Shown here: positions 22,066 to 31,356 of the stretch, in pieces
Numbering within the stretch: position 1 is the stretch's first letter
How the letters are laid out: each line of letters begins with the position of its first letter
Assembly: GCA_014529385.2 (NCBI GenBank)
Contig: CM043959.1
Location: 8,521,526 to 8,585,525 of the forward strand
DNA length: 64,000 bases
Direction: 5' to 3'
Source: Adiantum capillus-veneris
Lineage: Eukaryota; Streptophyta; Polypodiopsida; Polypodiales; Pteridaceae
Notes under the pieces: generated by a model
Databases searched by the model: none
Seen by the model: the letters and a program-made list of their open reading frames with translations, nothing else
What the model was told of the DNA's origin: nothing
Position numbers and translations under genes: made by a program

Positions 22066-22617
22066 CCTCACATTCTCTAGGCACGCCTGATCCCCGCACA
22101 CCTTGATCTAGAGGTGCATAGAGATTAGGACCGCAAGGTAATAATATCGTCTTTATTTCTCAATGACTATATATTAAGGGTCTTGAAGTCTGTGTGCAGT
22201 TTTGAAGTCCAATTGTATTTTTTCAACTATTTGCTGCTAGCTCTAACCACCTCACATTCTCTAGCCAGGCCCGATCCCTGCACACCTCGGTCTGGAGGTA
22301 CACGGAGATTAGGACCACATGGTAATAATCTCGTCTTTATTGGTCAATGAATATATATTAAGGTTCTTGAAGTCTGTGTGCACTTTTGAAGTCCAATTGC
22401 ATTTTTTCTACTATTTGCTGCTAGCTCTAACAACCTCACATTCTCTAGCCAGGCCTGATCCCTGCACACCTCCCTCTAGAGGAGCACGGAGATTAGGACC
22501 ACAGGATAATAATATGGTCTTTATTGGTCAATGACTATATATTAAGGTTATTGAAGTTTGTGTGCACTTTTGAAGTCCGATTGTGTTTTTTCTACTATTA
22601 ATTTTTCGCTAGCTCTA
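22066..22617. repeat. three tandem 184-bp repeats
   Basis: Units start with CCTCACATTCTCTAG at 22066, 22250 and 22434, exactly 184 bp apart. Each includes GGAGATTAGGACCACA, ATATATTAAGG and GAAGTCCAATTG and ends in TTGCTGCTAGCTCTAAC. A more diverged partial copy appears at about 22709-22790. Confidence 0.93.
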
Positions 22618-22835
22618 ATCTAACGTAGCCTATAACCTAAACCTAACCTAACTTAATGTAACCTAGCTTATAACCTAAACCTAAAATATAACCTAACCTA
22701 ACCAAAGTCTGTTTGGCGTTTTTAAAAGTACACGAGTCATCTTTGAAATCCGTTTGCGTTTTTTCTACTATTAATTTGTCGCTAGCTCTAACCTAACCTA
22801 TAACCTAAACCTAACCTAACATAAAAACAATACAA
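22618..22835. repeat. degenerate CCTAA-type repeats with a partial 184-bp unit
   Basis: Runs of AACCTAACCTAA and AACCTAAACCTAAC alternate with irregular spacers (ACGTAGCCTATAA, TTAATGTAACCTAG). The partial copy of the 184-bp unit lies in the middle. Confidence 0.75.
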
Positions 22836-22849
22836 TGGTGAGGAGTTTG

Positions 22850-24176
22850 GCAAAACAGCAAGCCATATAGCTTGCCCCCAATGCATATGTGATGTTGGCA
22901 AGCTCTATGGCTTGCCAATTTGCCAATTAGGATTGCGAAGCGATTTTAGGGCCTAAAAACCGCTCGCAGACATATAGACAACACAATGGCAAGTTGTTGG
23001 CAATATGGCAAGCCATAGAGATTTCCCACAATGCATATGCCTCGTGCGCAAGCATTATGGCTTGTTGTATTGCCAAACAGATTGTCATTTTGTTGTTTTT
23101 AGCAACATGAGACAGTTTTAGCGCTTGAAAATCTCTCACAAACCTATAGACAACACAATGGCCAGTCGTTGGCAATACGGCAAGCCATGGAGCTTTCCCA
23201 CAATGCATATGCATTGTGGGAAAGCTCCATAGCTTTCCATTTTGCCAAACGGATCTCCATTGTGTTGTTTTTAGGGCCACAAGGCAATTTTAAAGCTTGA
23301 GAATTTCTTGCGGACATATAGACAACACAATGGCTAGCCTTTTGGCAATAGGGAAAACCATAGATCTTGCACACAATGCATATGCATTGTGGGAAAACTC
23401 TATGGCTTGTCGTATTGCCAAGAAATTTTCCATTGTGTTGTTTTTAGGGTTGCTTAGCTATTTTAGGGCTTGAAAACCGCTTGAGGACATAAAAACAACA
23501 CAATGGCAAGTTATTGGCAATACGGCAAGCCGTAGAGCTTTCCCTCAATGCATATTACTTGTGGGAAAGCTTTATGGCTTTTCGTATTGCCAAAAAGATT
23601 GACATTACGTTGTTTTTCGAGACACGAGGCAATTTTAGCACTTGAAAACCGCTCGCAAACATATACACAACACAATGGAGAGTCGTTTGAAAATACGGCA
23701 AGCCATAAAGCTTGCCCACAATGCCTATGCATTGTAAGCAAGATCTATGGCTTGCCGTATTGCAAAAGGCTTGCCATGTGTTTTTTTTAGGGCCACTTAG
23801 CTATTTTAGGATTTGAAAAGAGCTTGCAGACTTATAGGAAACACAATGACGGGCGGTTTGGCAATACGTCAAGCCATAGAGCTTGCCCACAACGTATATG
23901 CACTGTGGGCAAGCTCTATGGCTTGCCCTATTTCCAAACGGCTTGCCATTGTGTTATTTTCAGGGCCGCTTAGCTATTTTAGGACTTGAAAACCATTTGC
24001 GGACATATAAACAACATAGTGGCGAGCCGTTGGCAATACGGAAATCCATAGAGCTTGCCCACAATGCATATGCATTGTGGGTAAGATTTGTGGCTTGCCG
24101 TATTGACAAACAAATTTCCATTGTGTTGTTTTTAATATGCGTGGGTAAACTCCATGGCTTGCCGTATTGCTGAACG
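22850..24176. repeat. ~172-bp satellite with a large palindrome in each unit (8 units)
   Basis: Palindrome centres (ATGCATATGCAT-like) lie near 22884, 23036, 23208, 23381, 23553, 23726, 23897 and 24069; all but the first interval are 171-173 bp. A partial ninth unit ends near 24176. Within units, GGCAATACGGCAAGCC and AGAGCTTGCCCACAATGCAT face their own reverse complements, giving a palindrome of up to ~76 bp. In the third unit 23188-23229 is perfect over 42 bp. The spacer between palindromes (CATTGTGTTGTTTTTAGGG, CTTGAAAACCGC, GGACATATAGACAACACAAT) is also conserved. Confidence 0.95.
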
Positions 24177-24375
24177 TAGCTTAAACTAACCTAACCTAAT
24201 GTAGCTTAACTTAACTAACCTAACGTGTAAGATAACCTAACCTAACCTAATGTAGCTTAGCCTAACATAGCTTAACTTAACCTAACCTAACGTAGAAGAT
24301 AACCTAACCTAATCTAACCTAACATATATCCTAACCTAACGTATAAGATAACCTAACCTAACCTACACTTAACCT
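24177..24375. repeat. CCTAA/AACCTAACCTAA repeat block
   Basis: Dense CCTAACCTAA runs are interrupted by GTAGCTTAACTTAA and GTATAAGATAA. This is the same motif family as 22618-22835, so the palindromic satellite is flanked on both sides by it. Confidence 0.85.
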
Positions 24376-24830
24376 AAAACATTAACAAAATTTATTCAAA
24401 ACAAGATTTTTTCATAAACCAAAACATCATAATTCAAAATGAAATTTCACATCACAAACCATAATTTCTTTTAAATCATTGAAAGTTTAAAGCATGAAAT
24501 TTTCTTCTATTAATATACAAATTAATTTAAATAGACTTAATATGCATTTAGAGGTTCGAGCACTCACATTCGTCCTATTTGAGCAATAAAAGAAGTTCTA
24601 GATGCCTTAAAACCTGTAAAAATGCACACACAAACACAAAGTTAAACCCTAAACCCTAAATCTACAAGTAAACATGAAAACAATCTCATCGTAGTGTTAT
24701 GGGCTAACCCACGAGCAAGATTAGCACTTCCGACAGCTTGTTTTGCACCAGATCTGTTAGAGGTGAGGAAGGAGAGAGCTTAGAAAAGGTGTAAGAAGAA
24801 GAGAAATGGGCAGAGAAAGCCCACGGTTTC
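24376..24830. other. AT-rich region, probably internal to the CACTA element
   Basis: No coding frame seen. A short AAACCCTAAACCCTAAAT run at 24642-24659 resembles two plant telomere units and is too short to mean more. Confidence 0.4.
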
Positions 24831-25031
24831 CTTTTTGGCAGGTACTGTCGGTAGAGAAATCGGTATAGGCGTTGGAAAGTGCATGCGCGCTGACGTCGGA
24901 ATAGGCGTCGATAATTTGAAAATCAAATTTTGAAAAAAAATTAGCTCCCTCCATACATACCTACACATATACGGACGCTCACCAGTGACCTCAGTAATGT
25001 GGCACTGGAATTTAAGTGACCTCTTGTACTG
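24831..25031 (-). mobile_element. CACTA 5' terminus, displaced from its transposase part
   Basis: The minus strand starts CAGTACAAGAGG at 25031, close to the canonical CACTACAAGA end and to the 3' end at 13899-13906. The subterminal motif TCGGTAGAGAAATCGGTATA at 24848 matches 13661 with two mismatches. GAT (plus-strand ATC at 25032-25034) flanks the terminus and matches the GAT at 13907-13909. Both ends now face the same way, so an intact element no longer exists. Confidence 0.75.
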
Positions 25032-25034
25032 ATC

Positions 25035-25370
25035 CAAAGATAAAATCCATGGATATGCTCTCCCGTGGTAAATTAGGGATTGGCAAAGGTTGAAGCAATC
25101 CAGGTTGCTTCCCTCTATCAAACTTCGTCTTTTGGAATACCACACATTTAGAAACATATTCTTGTATGCTTGATTTCATGGCAGGCCAATAGAAATATGT
25201 TGCTATCCCTTTTTAGGGTAGTCTGAATCCCTCTATGTCCCCATAAGGAGGAGCATGAGATTCATACATTACTTTCTCATGTATTGAGTTCGTAACGCAT
25301 AGTCTATTGCCATAGAGAGAAGATAACCATCTTGTAAAATAAATGGTTCCTCTTTATTCCCTAGTGCAAG
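25035..25370 (-). pseudogene. chromovirus integrase 5' half
   Basis: Minus-strand remnants of the zinc-binding module and the segment leading to the first catalytic Asp: a PLPIPN stretch followed by SMDFIFG in one frame directly at the CACTA boundary. Stops and frame changes occur near 25155-25230. The reading phase at the junction fits the 3' half at 13907 once the 3-bp duplication is allowed for. Confidence 0.75.
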
Positions 25371-25378
25371 GGCTGAAA

Positions 25379-26063
25379 TCACATCTCTAAATCGGGATCA
25401 ACAGTGTACTCATCTATCATAGAAGATATATCATTGTGAGTTGCTATAGAAACCGCATTCACTCTCGGGCGTCTTGAGAGTGCATCGGCTACTTGATTAT
25501 GCTTGCCGGCAATAAGAGCAATATGAAAATCAAATTGCGAAAGGAAATTTTCCCACCTCAAATTGTTTTCTGGAGAGCTTGGCATGCGTCATGAAGTACT
25601 TAAGGCTTTGGTGATCCATCCGCAGAATGAAAGGAGTCCCCAATAAATAGTGCTTCACTGAGTCTAAGGCATGTAGAACTTCAAGGAGTTCCTTTTCATA
25701 TATGCCTAGAGCTTGCTCAAAAGGGTTGAGCGTTTGACTTTCATAGGCTATGGCGTGCCCTTCTTGGAGCAAAGCAGCTCCAAGGCAATCACCACAAGCA
25801 TCACATTGGAATTCAAATGGCTTTGAGAGATCCAGCAATGTAAGCACAGGTTGAGAGATAAGCTTTTCAAAAGCATTGTTCTCCTTGGCAGACCATGTAT
25901 ACCTAACGGTTTTCTTTGATAGGTCATGTGATGGTCCCACGATTTGTGAGAACTTTTCTATGAAGTGTCTATAGTATGCACACATACCTATAAATCTTCT
26001 TAGTTCATGTAGATTCCTTGGATTAGGCCATCCTTTTATTACCTCTAGCTTTGATGGATCCAT
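25379..26063 (-). pseudogene. chromovirus RT connection and RNase H
   Basis: About 26063-25530 reads MDPSKLEVIKGWPNPRNL and FIGMCAYYRHFIEKFSQI, then RNase H with FEFQCDACGDCLGAALLQEG (usual TDAS replaced by CDAC), EKELLEVLHALDSVKHYL and MDHQSLKYFM. A frame change near 25560 leads to a second stretch with FDFHIALIAGKHNQVADALS then RRP, the spacer before integrase. The RNase H would remove the RNA strand of the hybrid. Confidence 0.85.
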
Positions 26064-26800
26064 TTGGATGCCATCTTGAGAGATAAAATATTGAATCTCT
26101 TATAAGAAAAACTCAATTCTCTTTTGATTAATATAAAGTTTATTCTCTCGTAAGACTTGAAATATCACCTAGAGGTGTTGCTTGTGTTTGTCTAGTGAAT
26201 TAGAGTAGATGATTATATCATCAAAGAACACTCCAGTAAAGGTTTGGTGCAGCCTGAATAGCTTCTCCATCAAGCGGTTAAATGTGGTTGTTGCATTGGT
26301 CAAGACAAAAAGAATGACAATGTATTCATAAAGACCAAACATAGTGCAAAATGTGATCTTTACAATGTCTTGATCAACTATCTTATTTGATGGTAGCCAC
26401 TTTTTAGGTCAATGCTAATGAAGTACTAAAGTAGGTCGATCCTTGTAGCTTATCAAATAGGTCTTCTACCCATGGACGGGAAACCTATTCTTGATAGTGA
26501 TCCTATTTAGTGCTCTATAGTCGACACACATACGCTATGTACCATCTTTCTTTTGTACTAATAACATGGGTGAAAAAAATGGAGATGAGCTAGACCTAAC
26601 CATGCCCTTCTCAACTAACTCATGGACTTGCCACATAATCTCCACTTGTTGATCTTGAGAAACTCTGTAAGGAGGTTTATTAGGCGGTGAAATTCCTAGA
26701 AGAAGTTCAATTGCATGGTCATCATTTCCCTATTTAGAAGGTAGTTCACAAGGGATTTCTTCAATAAAAACATCTTGAAATCCTTTGAGAAAACTGGATA
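26064..26800 (-). pseudogene. chromovirus reverse transcriptase, heavily decayed
   Basis: Recognisable motifs in shifting frames on the minus strand: RMCVDYRALNRITIKNRFP near 26470-26540, LTNATTTFNRLMEKLF near 26260-26310, and the catalytic VFFDDIIIYS near 26207-26236. Several stops lie between them. The two catalytic aspartates are kept, although the gene is clearly dead. Confidence 0.78.
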
Positions 26801-27300
26801 ACTCTAGTTCCTAGTGATTGTTTATATTTTCTTTTGCTAAAGCATTAGGTTCAATTTGAGAATCTTTGACAAAAATCATGTACATGGAAATAGAGCTCTT
26901 CATTGACTTGATGAAAGCTTGCGTATGTACAATGGGTATGGTGTTACCCAACTCCTTAGCATCTATGCACATATCTTTTTCCCTGAACCTAAAGTAGATT
27001 TTCCTTCATGGAATTTTACATTGGCCAGCCATGTGATCAAACCATGGTGCCCCTAGGATTACATCCTTGTGCTTGAGAGGAGAGATAAAGAAGTCCTCCT
27101 AGTCCACATAGATTTGGACAAGGAGCCTCAATTTCCCAATTAAGGGAGTGACTGAAGGTTCTTGCCCCTTGAAAGCACCATCGATGGGTTACTAGTACAT
27201 CTCCCATCTCATAGGCTTGGATGTCTAGCTTGGTGGCCAACTCTGTGGATATGAAATTGTGAGTAGAACCAGGGTCAAAGAGAATAAAAGAATCATGTTC
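26801..27300 (-). pseudogene. chromovirus aspartic protease
   Basis: The minus strand carries LFDPGSTHNFIS around 27246-27281 (catalytic triad DPG in place of DTG/DSG), followed by LATKLDIQAYEMGDV and, after frame changes, a DVILGAPWFD motif near 27035-27065. The order fits a retropepsin between gag and RT. Confidence 0.72.
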
Positions 27301-27393
27301 TCTTACCTTTCCCCAAGCATGGCATAGAGGAGATCCTTAGTGGTGAGCTTCCTCTTGTTGGATTTTGACCAAGGTAGCTCTAGGAGGCTCATT

Positions 27394-28483
27394 TCATGTA
27401 TTCTTGTGCGGGCAAGCACGACAAGCAGGCCCTTGCTCCCCGCACTCAAAACAATGGTTACGAGAGAGTTTATTTTTTCCTTTATAAACTCCCTTCTCCC
27501 TAGCTTTGTTGTTGTTGGCGTTGCCTTTAGGAGACGTTTGGACATTGTCCTTCCCCTTAGTCTCTATTACGGTCCTTGTCCTCCGTGGGCTTAACATTTC
27601 TCTTAGCCCCTTGATTTACAAAGCCACCATGTTATGGTGTATGACCACAGATATGGTGCACGGCCTTTGGGAGTTGATATGCTCCGCCATATCTTCAATT
27701 AGACCCACACAAACGTGTTCTTTTTTCTCTCCAAAATCCATTTTTTTGAAGACAGTGGCTTTGAGATGTAAGTCCAAAAACTTGTCTACATATTTGTGGA
27801 TAGATTCATAGGGAGAGAGCTTCAAACTTCGCCATTCGGTGATTACTTTGTCTTTGGCATCAGTGGGCCAAAAACTGCTTCATGATGGAAGCTCTTAAAA
27901 GCTTTCCATGTTCGTGGAGATTCACCTTTGCCCGTAGGTTAGACTACCATTGCCTCGTGGACTTTTAAAATGCATAGCTACATGGTGTAGCTTAGAGGAC
28001 TCAGTGAAGCCCTCATCTCCAAACGCCGCATCGAATTGTTGGATGAAGGCCAAGACTTTGTCCATAGCACCAAAGGTCCCATTGTTGGTACGGAAAGAGA
28101 TGTTCTTTTCTCCCTCTTTGAACTTCTTGAGCTTGGACAACCTTTTCTATGTGGCATAGGATCTCCTATGGCCTCTTCTTTTTGGTGGTTCGAAATTTGC
28201 ACCAACACTTTCTTCAAAAGATGAAGAATTTGAGGAGGATGGAGAAGAGGGTGACCTATTTCTCACCTTTTTCTTCCTTTGTTCCTCCTTATCTGCACCA
28301 TCACTTTCTTCATAAGAGGAAGAGGATGAAGAAGATGGAGAAGAGGTTGATCTCTTTCTTGCCTTTTTCTTCTCTTGCTTTTTGTCATCCTTCTTTCAAT
28401 TATGGTGTGGAGAAGTGTGTGATGGTCTTCTCTGTTTAGGGGGTGTTGGAGAGTGGTTTGCTCGCCGTCTTCATGGAGCCATC
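27394..28483 (-). pseudogene. chromovirus gag, C-terminal part
   Basis: On the minus strand: a Ser/Glu-rich region with two repeats (SSPSSSSSSSYEES, then SSPSSSNSSSFEES) at 28210-28360. A gag core follows at 27922-28110 (MDKVLAFIQQFDAAFGDEGF, KLHHVAMHFK). Then comes SPYESIHKYVDKFLDLHLKA with GLIEDMAEHI at 27616-27825, and a zinc-knuckle-like NHCFECGEQGPACRACPH at 27400-27470 with irregular spacing. Frames are broken in several places. The N-terminus continues beyond the nested LTR element at 30735-31140. Confidence 0.78.
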
Positions 28484-28804
28484 CGTTGGGAATGGGATCG
28501 TGCTAGCTATGGTGGATGAAAGAGAAACATAGCATCAATGTGTGAGTGTGTGTGTAAGCAAGGTTATCACTCAAGTGAATTAGGTACCAAGATAGAACTA
28601 TCTTGGACTCATAAACACAATCTTAAGTATTGACTTAGCTTAGCACAAGCTCACCATAGACAAGCATGTAGTGCAAAATAGAATTGTGTTTTTTCATTCA
28701 TGAAATGAGCTTTAAGTAGCTCTACAGCCTTGCTCCATAGCATGTGGGATAAATGCAATCTTCTCTCCTTGACTCACACTTTAGGAAAAAGCTCACATTT
28801 TACA
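28484..28804 (-). repeat. 3' LTR of the non-autonomous element
   Basis: 321 bp, plus strand CGTTGGGAATGGGATCG to TTTTACA, close match to 30415-30734. The minus-strand purine run AAGGGGAGGAT lies next to it at 28805-28817 as the polypurine tract. Confidence 0.9.
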
Positions 28805-28817
28805 ATCCTCCCCTTGA

Positions 28818-30400
28818 GGTTTGGACTATGACAAAATATTGAAGATGCATAATCCACACAGGATGATAAGCTGGTATCCAAACAGGATGGTAAAATCCAC
28901 ACAGGCTGACAAAATCCTCACCGGATGATAATATCCATACAGGAAAATAAAAGTCCTCCCCTACAAGTGGAGAGGCTGCATCTTCAAAGTACGTCTTCAT
29001 AAAAGACAAGGTTGGTCTCTCCTTTGCCTTCTTCGTCTTCTACCATGTGAGCCGATCCTTTGTTAGGTCTTTTGCCTTCGTGGCTTCTGCTGTTGCTTTC
29101 TCCACTGCTACTACCTCCATTTGTGCTAACAGAGGGGGTCTTAGCTTAGGAGACTCTCCTAGCCAGTGTCTACCTCTTTACACGAGGACAAAATAACCCT
29201 TGAAAATTTTTATTGGAAAGTTGGTGTGCTTGGTTGCAATAATTTTAGGGTTTAATTGTAAGGGGAAGAGAGAGAGAAAGAATGAGAGAGTGAGTGAAAA
29301 TTCCTTTCGTAAAGCTCTACTCCTTTTGTGAAGCTCCTCTTCACTGTCGGTGAAGCCCCTCTTCACAAGGAGGTAATGCCCTTTGCTTTACGCGGTGAAG
29401 CTCATTGGAATTTTCCGCTTCTGATGCTTGAAGGAGTTTGAAAAAGATTATGCTAGTGAAGACTACCCCTCTGAAATAACCTTATGGAATTCGTCCTTTT
29501 GTAGTAATGATTTAGTCACCTTGGTTTCCCTGCAGGTGGGAAAGGGCTCCAAAGGAGGACCTTTTTGCAAGGACTTATAGGAACCTCCCCTTGTGGTGCT
29601 TGGGGCCGTGTGAGCCGGTGCTAGTGCCAACGGGCAAGGCGGGCAGGTCCGCGCAGTTGGGGCAGGCGCGGGCAGCAAGGAAGCTTCTTGGACAAGCGGG
29701 GATAGGTCACCGGGCAGGCGGGCAAAAAAAGGTGCGGCAGGAACAGTCCCTAGCGGATCGATTTGCTCAAAAAGCCAATTTGATGCAAATTTCAAGTCCG
29801 TCCAGATTGCTTGAAATAGCAAAGACCATTTGAGTCGTAGACCCCACGAGTCAACACACCATTTATGGTCCAATAGCCAACAAAGCGATCTCGTTTTCTT
29901 GCAAGGAGATCCTAAAAATAGAGTCTTAAACTCAACCTAGCAGGCTCCACACACACACACCCCTAATAGTAGGTAATATAGAGGATAGGTTTAATGGAGT
30001 TCTCGGGCTAGGATTGCAGAGCTTGAAGGATCTATGGAAAACTTGAAATGAGCACGGTAGGATGAGGTGAGCAATGCAAAAATAAAATGAGTTCAATGAA
30101 TTTAATTAAAGAGGCAAATGATGCAAAAATTTACACAAAAGGGAAATCTAAAATGCAACACAAAAAGATGCTAATCATCTCCCTAATCAAGCCTACCTAG
30201 CCATGGAGGGTAGTGGCCTCTTGGGTGTGCCAAGGACATGCCTACACATAGCTAGATTAGTGTTTAATTAGCGATATGCAACTAGTTATGAAAATGTCAA
30301 TGGACCAGAACAATAATGATGAAATGACGATCAATCTAATGGAGATGCTAATAATAAACACACTAATGCATAATGAAAAATCTAGCTAGCATAACCTAAA
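28818..30400. other. internal region of the non-autonomous element, no coding domain
   Basis: Open frames here (for example around 29463-29873, with a Pro/Ala-rich stretch) match no known domain and lie in GC-rich, low-complexity sequence around 29600-29750. It likely serves as RNA packaging and template sequence only. Confidence 0.5.
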
Positions 30401-30414
30401 GCTGTGATATCAAT
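30401..30414 (-). other. primer-binding site of the non-autonomous element
   Basis: The minus strand reads TTGATATCACAGC directly after the LTR end, close to the tRNA-iMet complement TTGGTATCAGAGC with two mismatches. Confidence 0.6.
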
Positions 30415-30734
30415 TGTTGGGAATGGGATCGTGCTAGCTATGGTGGATGAAAGAGAAACATAGCGTCAATGTGTGAGTGTGTGTGTAAGCAAGGTTATCA
30501 CTCAAGTGAATTAGGTTACAAGATAGAATTAGCTTGGACTCATAAACACAATCTTGAGTATTGACTTAGCTTAGCACAAGCTCACCATAAACAAGCATGT
30601 AGTGCAAAATAGAGTTGTGTTTATTCATGAGATGAGATGAGCTTTAAGTAGCTCTACAACCTTTCTCCACAGCATGTGGAATAATTCCACTCTTCTCTCC
30701 TTGACTCACACTTTAGGACAAAGCTCACTTTAAA
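30415..30734 (-). repeat. 5' LTR of the non-autonomous element
   Basis: 320 bp beginning TGTTGGGAATGGG on the plus strand. It differs from the other LTR by scattered substitutions and a small duplication (ATGAGATGAG). Confidence 0.9.
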
Positions 30735-30739
30735 CCATC

Positions 30740-31140
30740 TCTACCGAGGTGGCAAGAGACTCACTTATTTCTTGTTCCTTCGGTGGGGGATCTACTATTA
30801 AAACTTGAGTTCACCTTTTGGGAAGGAGATACATCGTCAAGTAGTAGATTTTTGAGCCCTTCGTACGGATCCTCTTCTTCTTCCGTTATCGGAGAGATGC
30901 CTCTTTTGGAAGTCTCACAAGGAGGCTTCCTAACTACTCTCTCTTCTTGGTGGGGAGTTTGGAGAATCCCATGAGCAAGTAGTTGTCGTTGCACTTCATT
31001 TTGGAGGTATGGATTTCCCATGTCTTGTTGAAGCCTAGAAACAAGGTAGTTAACAAGCATAGGGGCATCATAAGTAGCATGTTCATTAGCAAAATCAAAG
31101 CTATCAACATTAATTCACTCTCTTTACTATTGTCATCCAT
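30740..31140 (-). pseudogene. chromovirus gag N-terminal part
   Basis: Starts MDDNSKESELM at 31140, then shifts frame to MLVNYLVSRLQQDMGNPYLQ and NEVQRQLLAHGI. It continues through an acidic stretch (TEEEEDPYEGLKNLL) to a stop close to the nested element. This is the upstream half of the gag disrupted at 30734/28484. Confidence 0.65.
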
Positions 31141-31356
31141 TCTAACAACTTTTACGTGTAAAATTGTTTAGGTGTACTTTGGAACTTCAATCCCTAGTTG
31201 CTATTTATTGGTTCGGAGGGGGAGGGAGTGAGAAAAGAAAAAATAGAGGAATTCTTTGTGTTTCAAAATCATGGATTTCCAAAAGATATTACCCTTGAAC
31301 TTTTGAGTCAATAGCTACAAAGATCCATGCAAGAACTAGCATTGCTGTGTATCAAT
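31141..31356 (-). other. chromovirus leader with a weak primer-binding site
   Basis: The sequence after the LTR end on the minus strand reads ATTGATACACAGCAATGC, a diverged match to the tRNA-iMet complement. The remaining leader shows no feature. Confidence 0.45.

Larger units (their letters stand above)
28479..30739 (-). mobile_element. non-autonomous LTR retrotransposon nested in chromovirus gag
   Basis: A 2.25-kb element, 28484-30734, with a perfect 5-bp TSD CCATC at 28479-28483 and 30735-30739. Two ~320-bp direct LTRs enclose a ~1.6-kb internal region without any recognisable gag or pol. The primer site lies left of 30415 and the polypurine tract right of 28804, so it is in minus orientation. 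The size suits a LARD/TRIM-type passenger that depends on proteins from another element. Confidence 0.9.

Noticed and set aside
22850-24176. CRISPR array
   Set aside because: Repeats are ~172 bp, palindromic and with conserved spacers, in a plant genome. They do not resemble short repeats with unique spacers.
24642-24659. Interstitial plant telomere array
   Set aside because: Only about two CCCTAAA units, within chance for AT-rich sequence.
29463-29873. 136-residue frame in the nested non-autonomous element as a gene
   Set aside because: Low-complexity Pro/Ala stretch in GC-rich sequence. No family match and no conserved start context.
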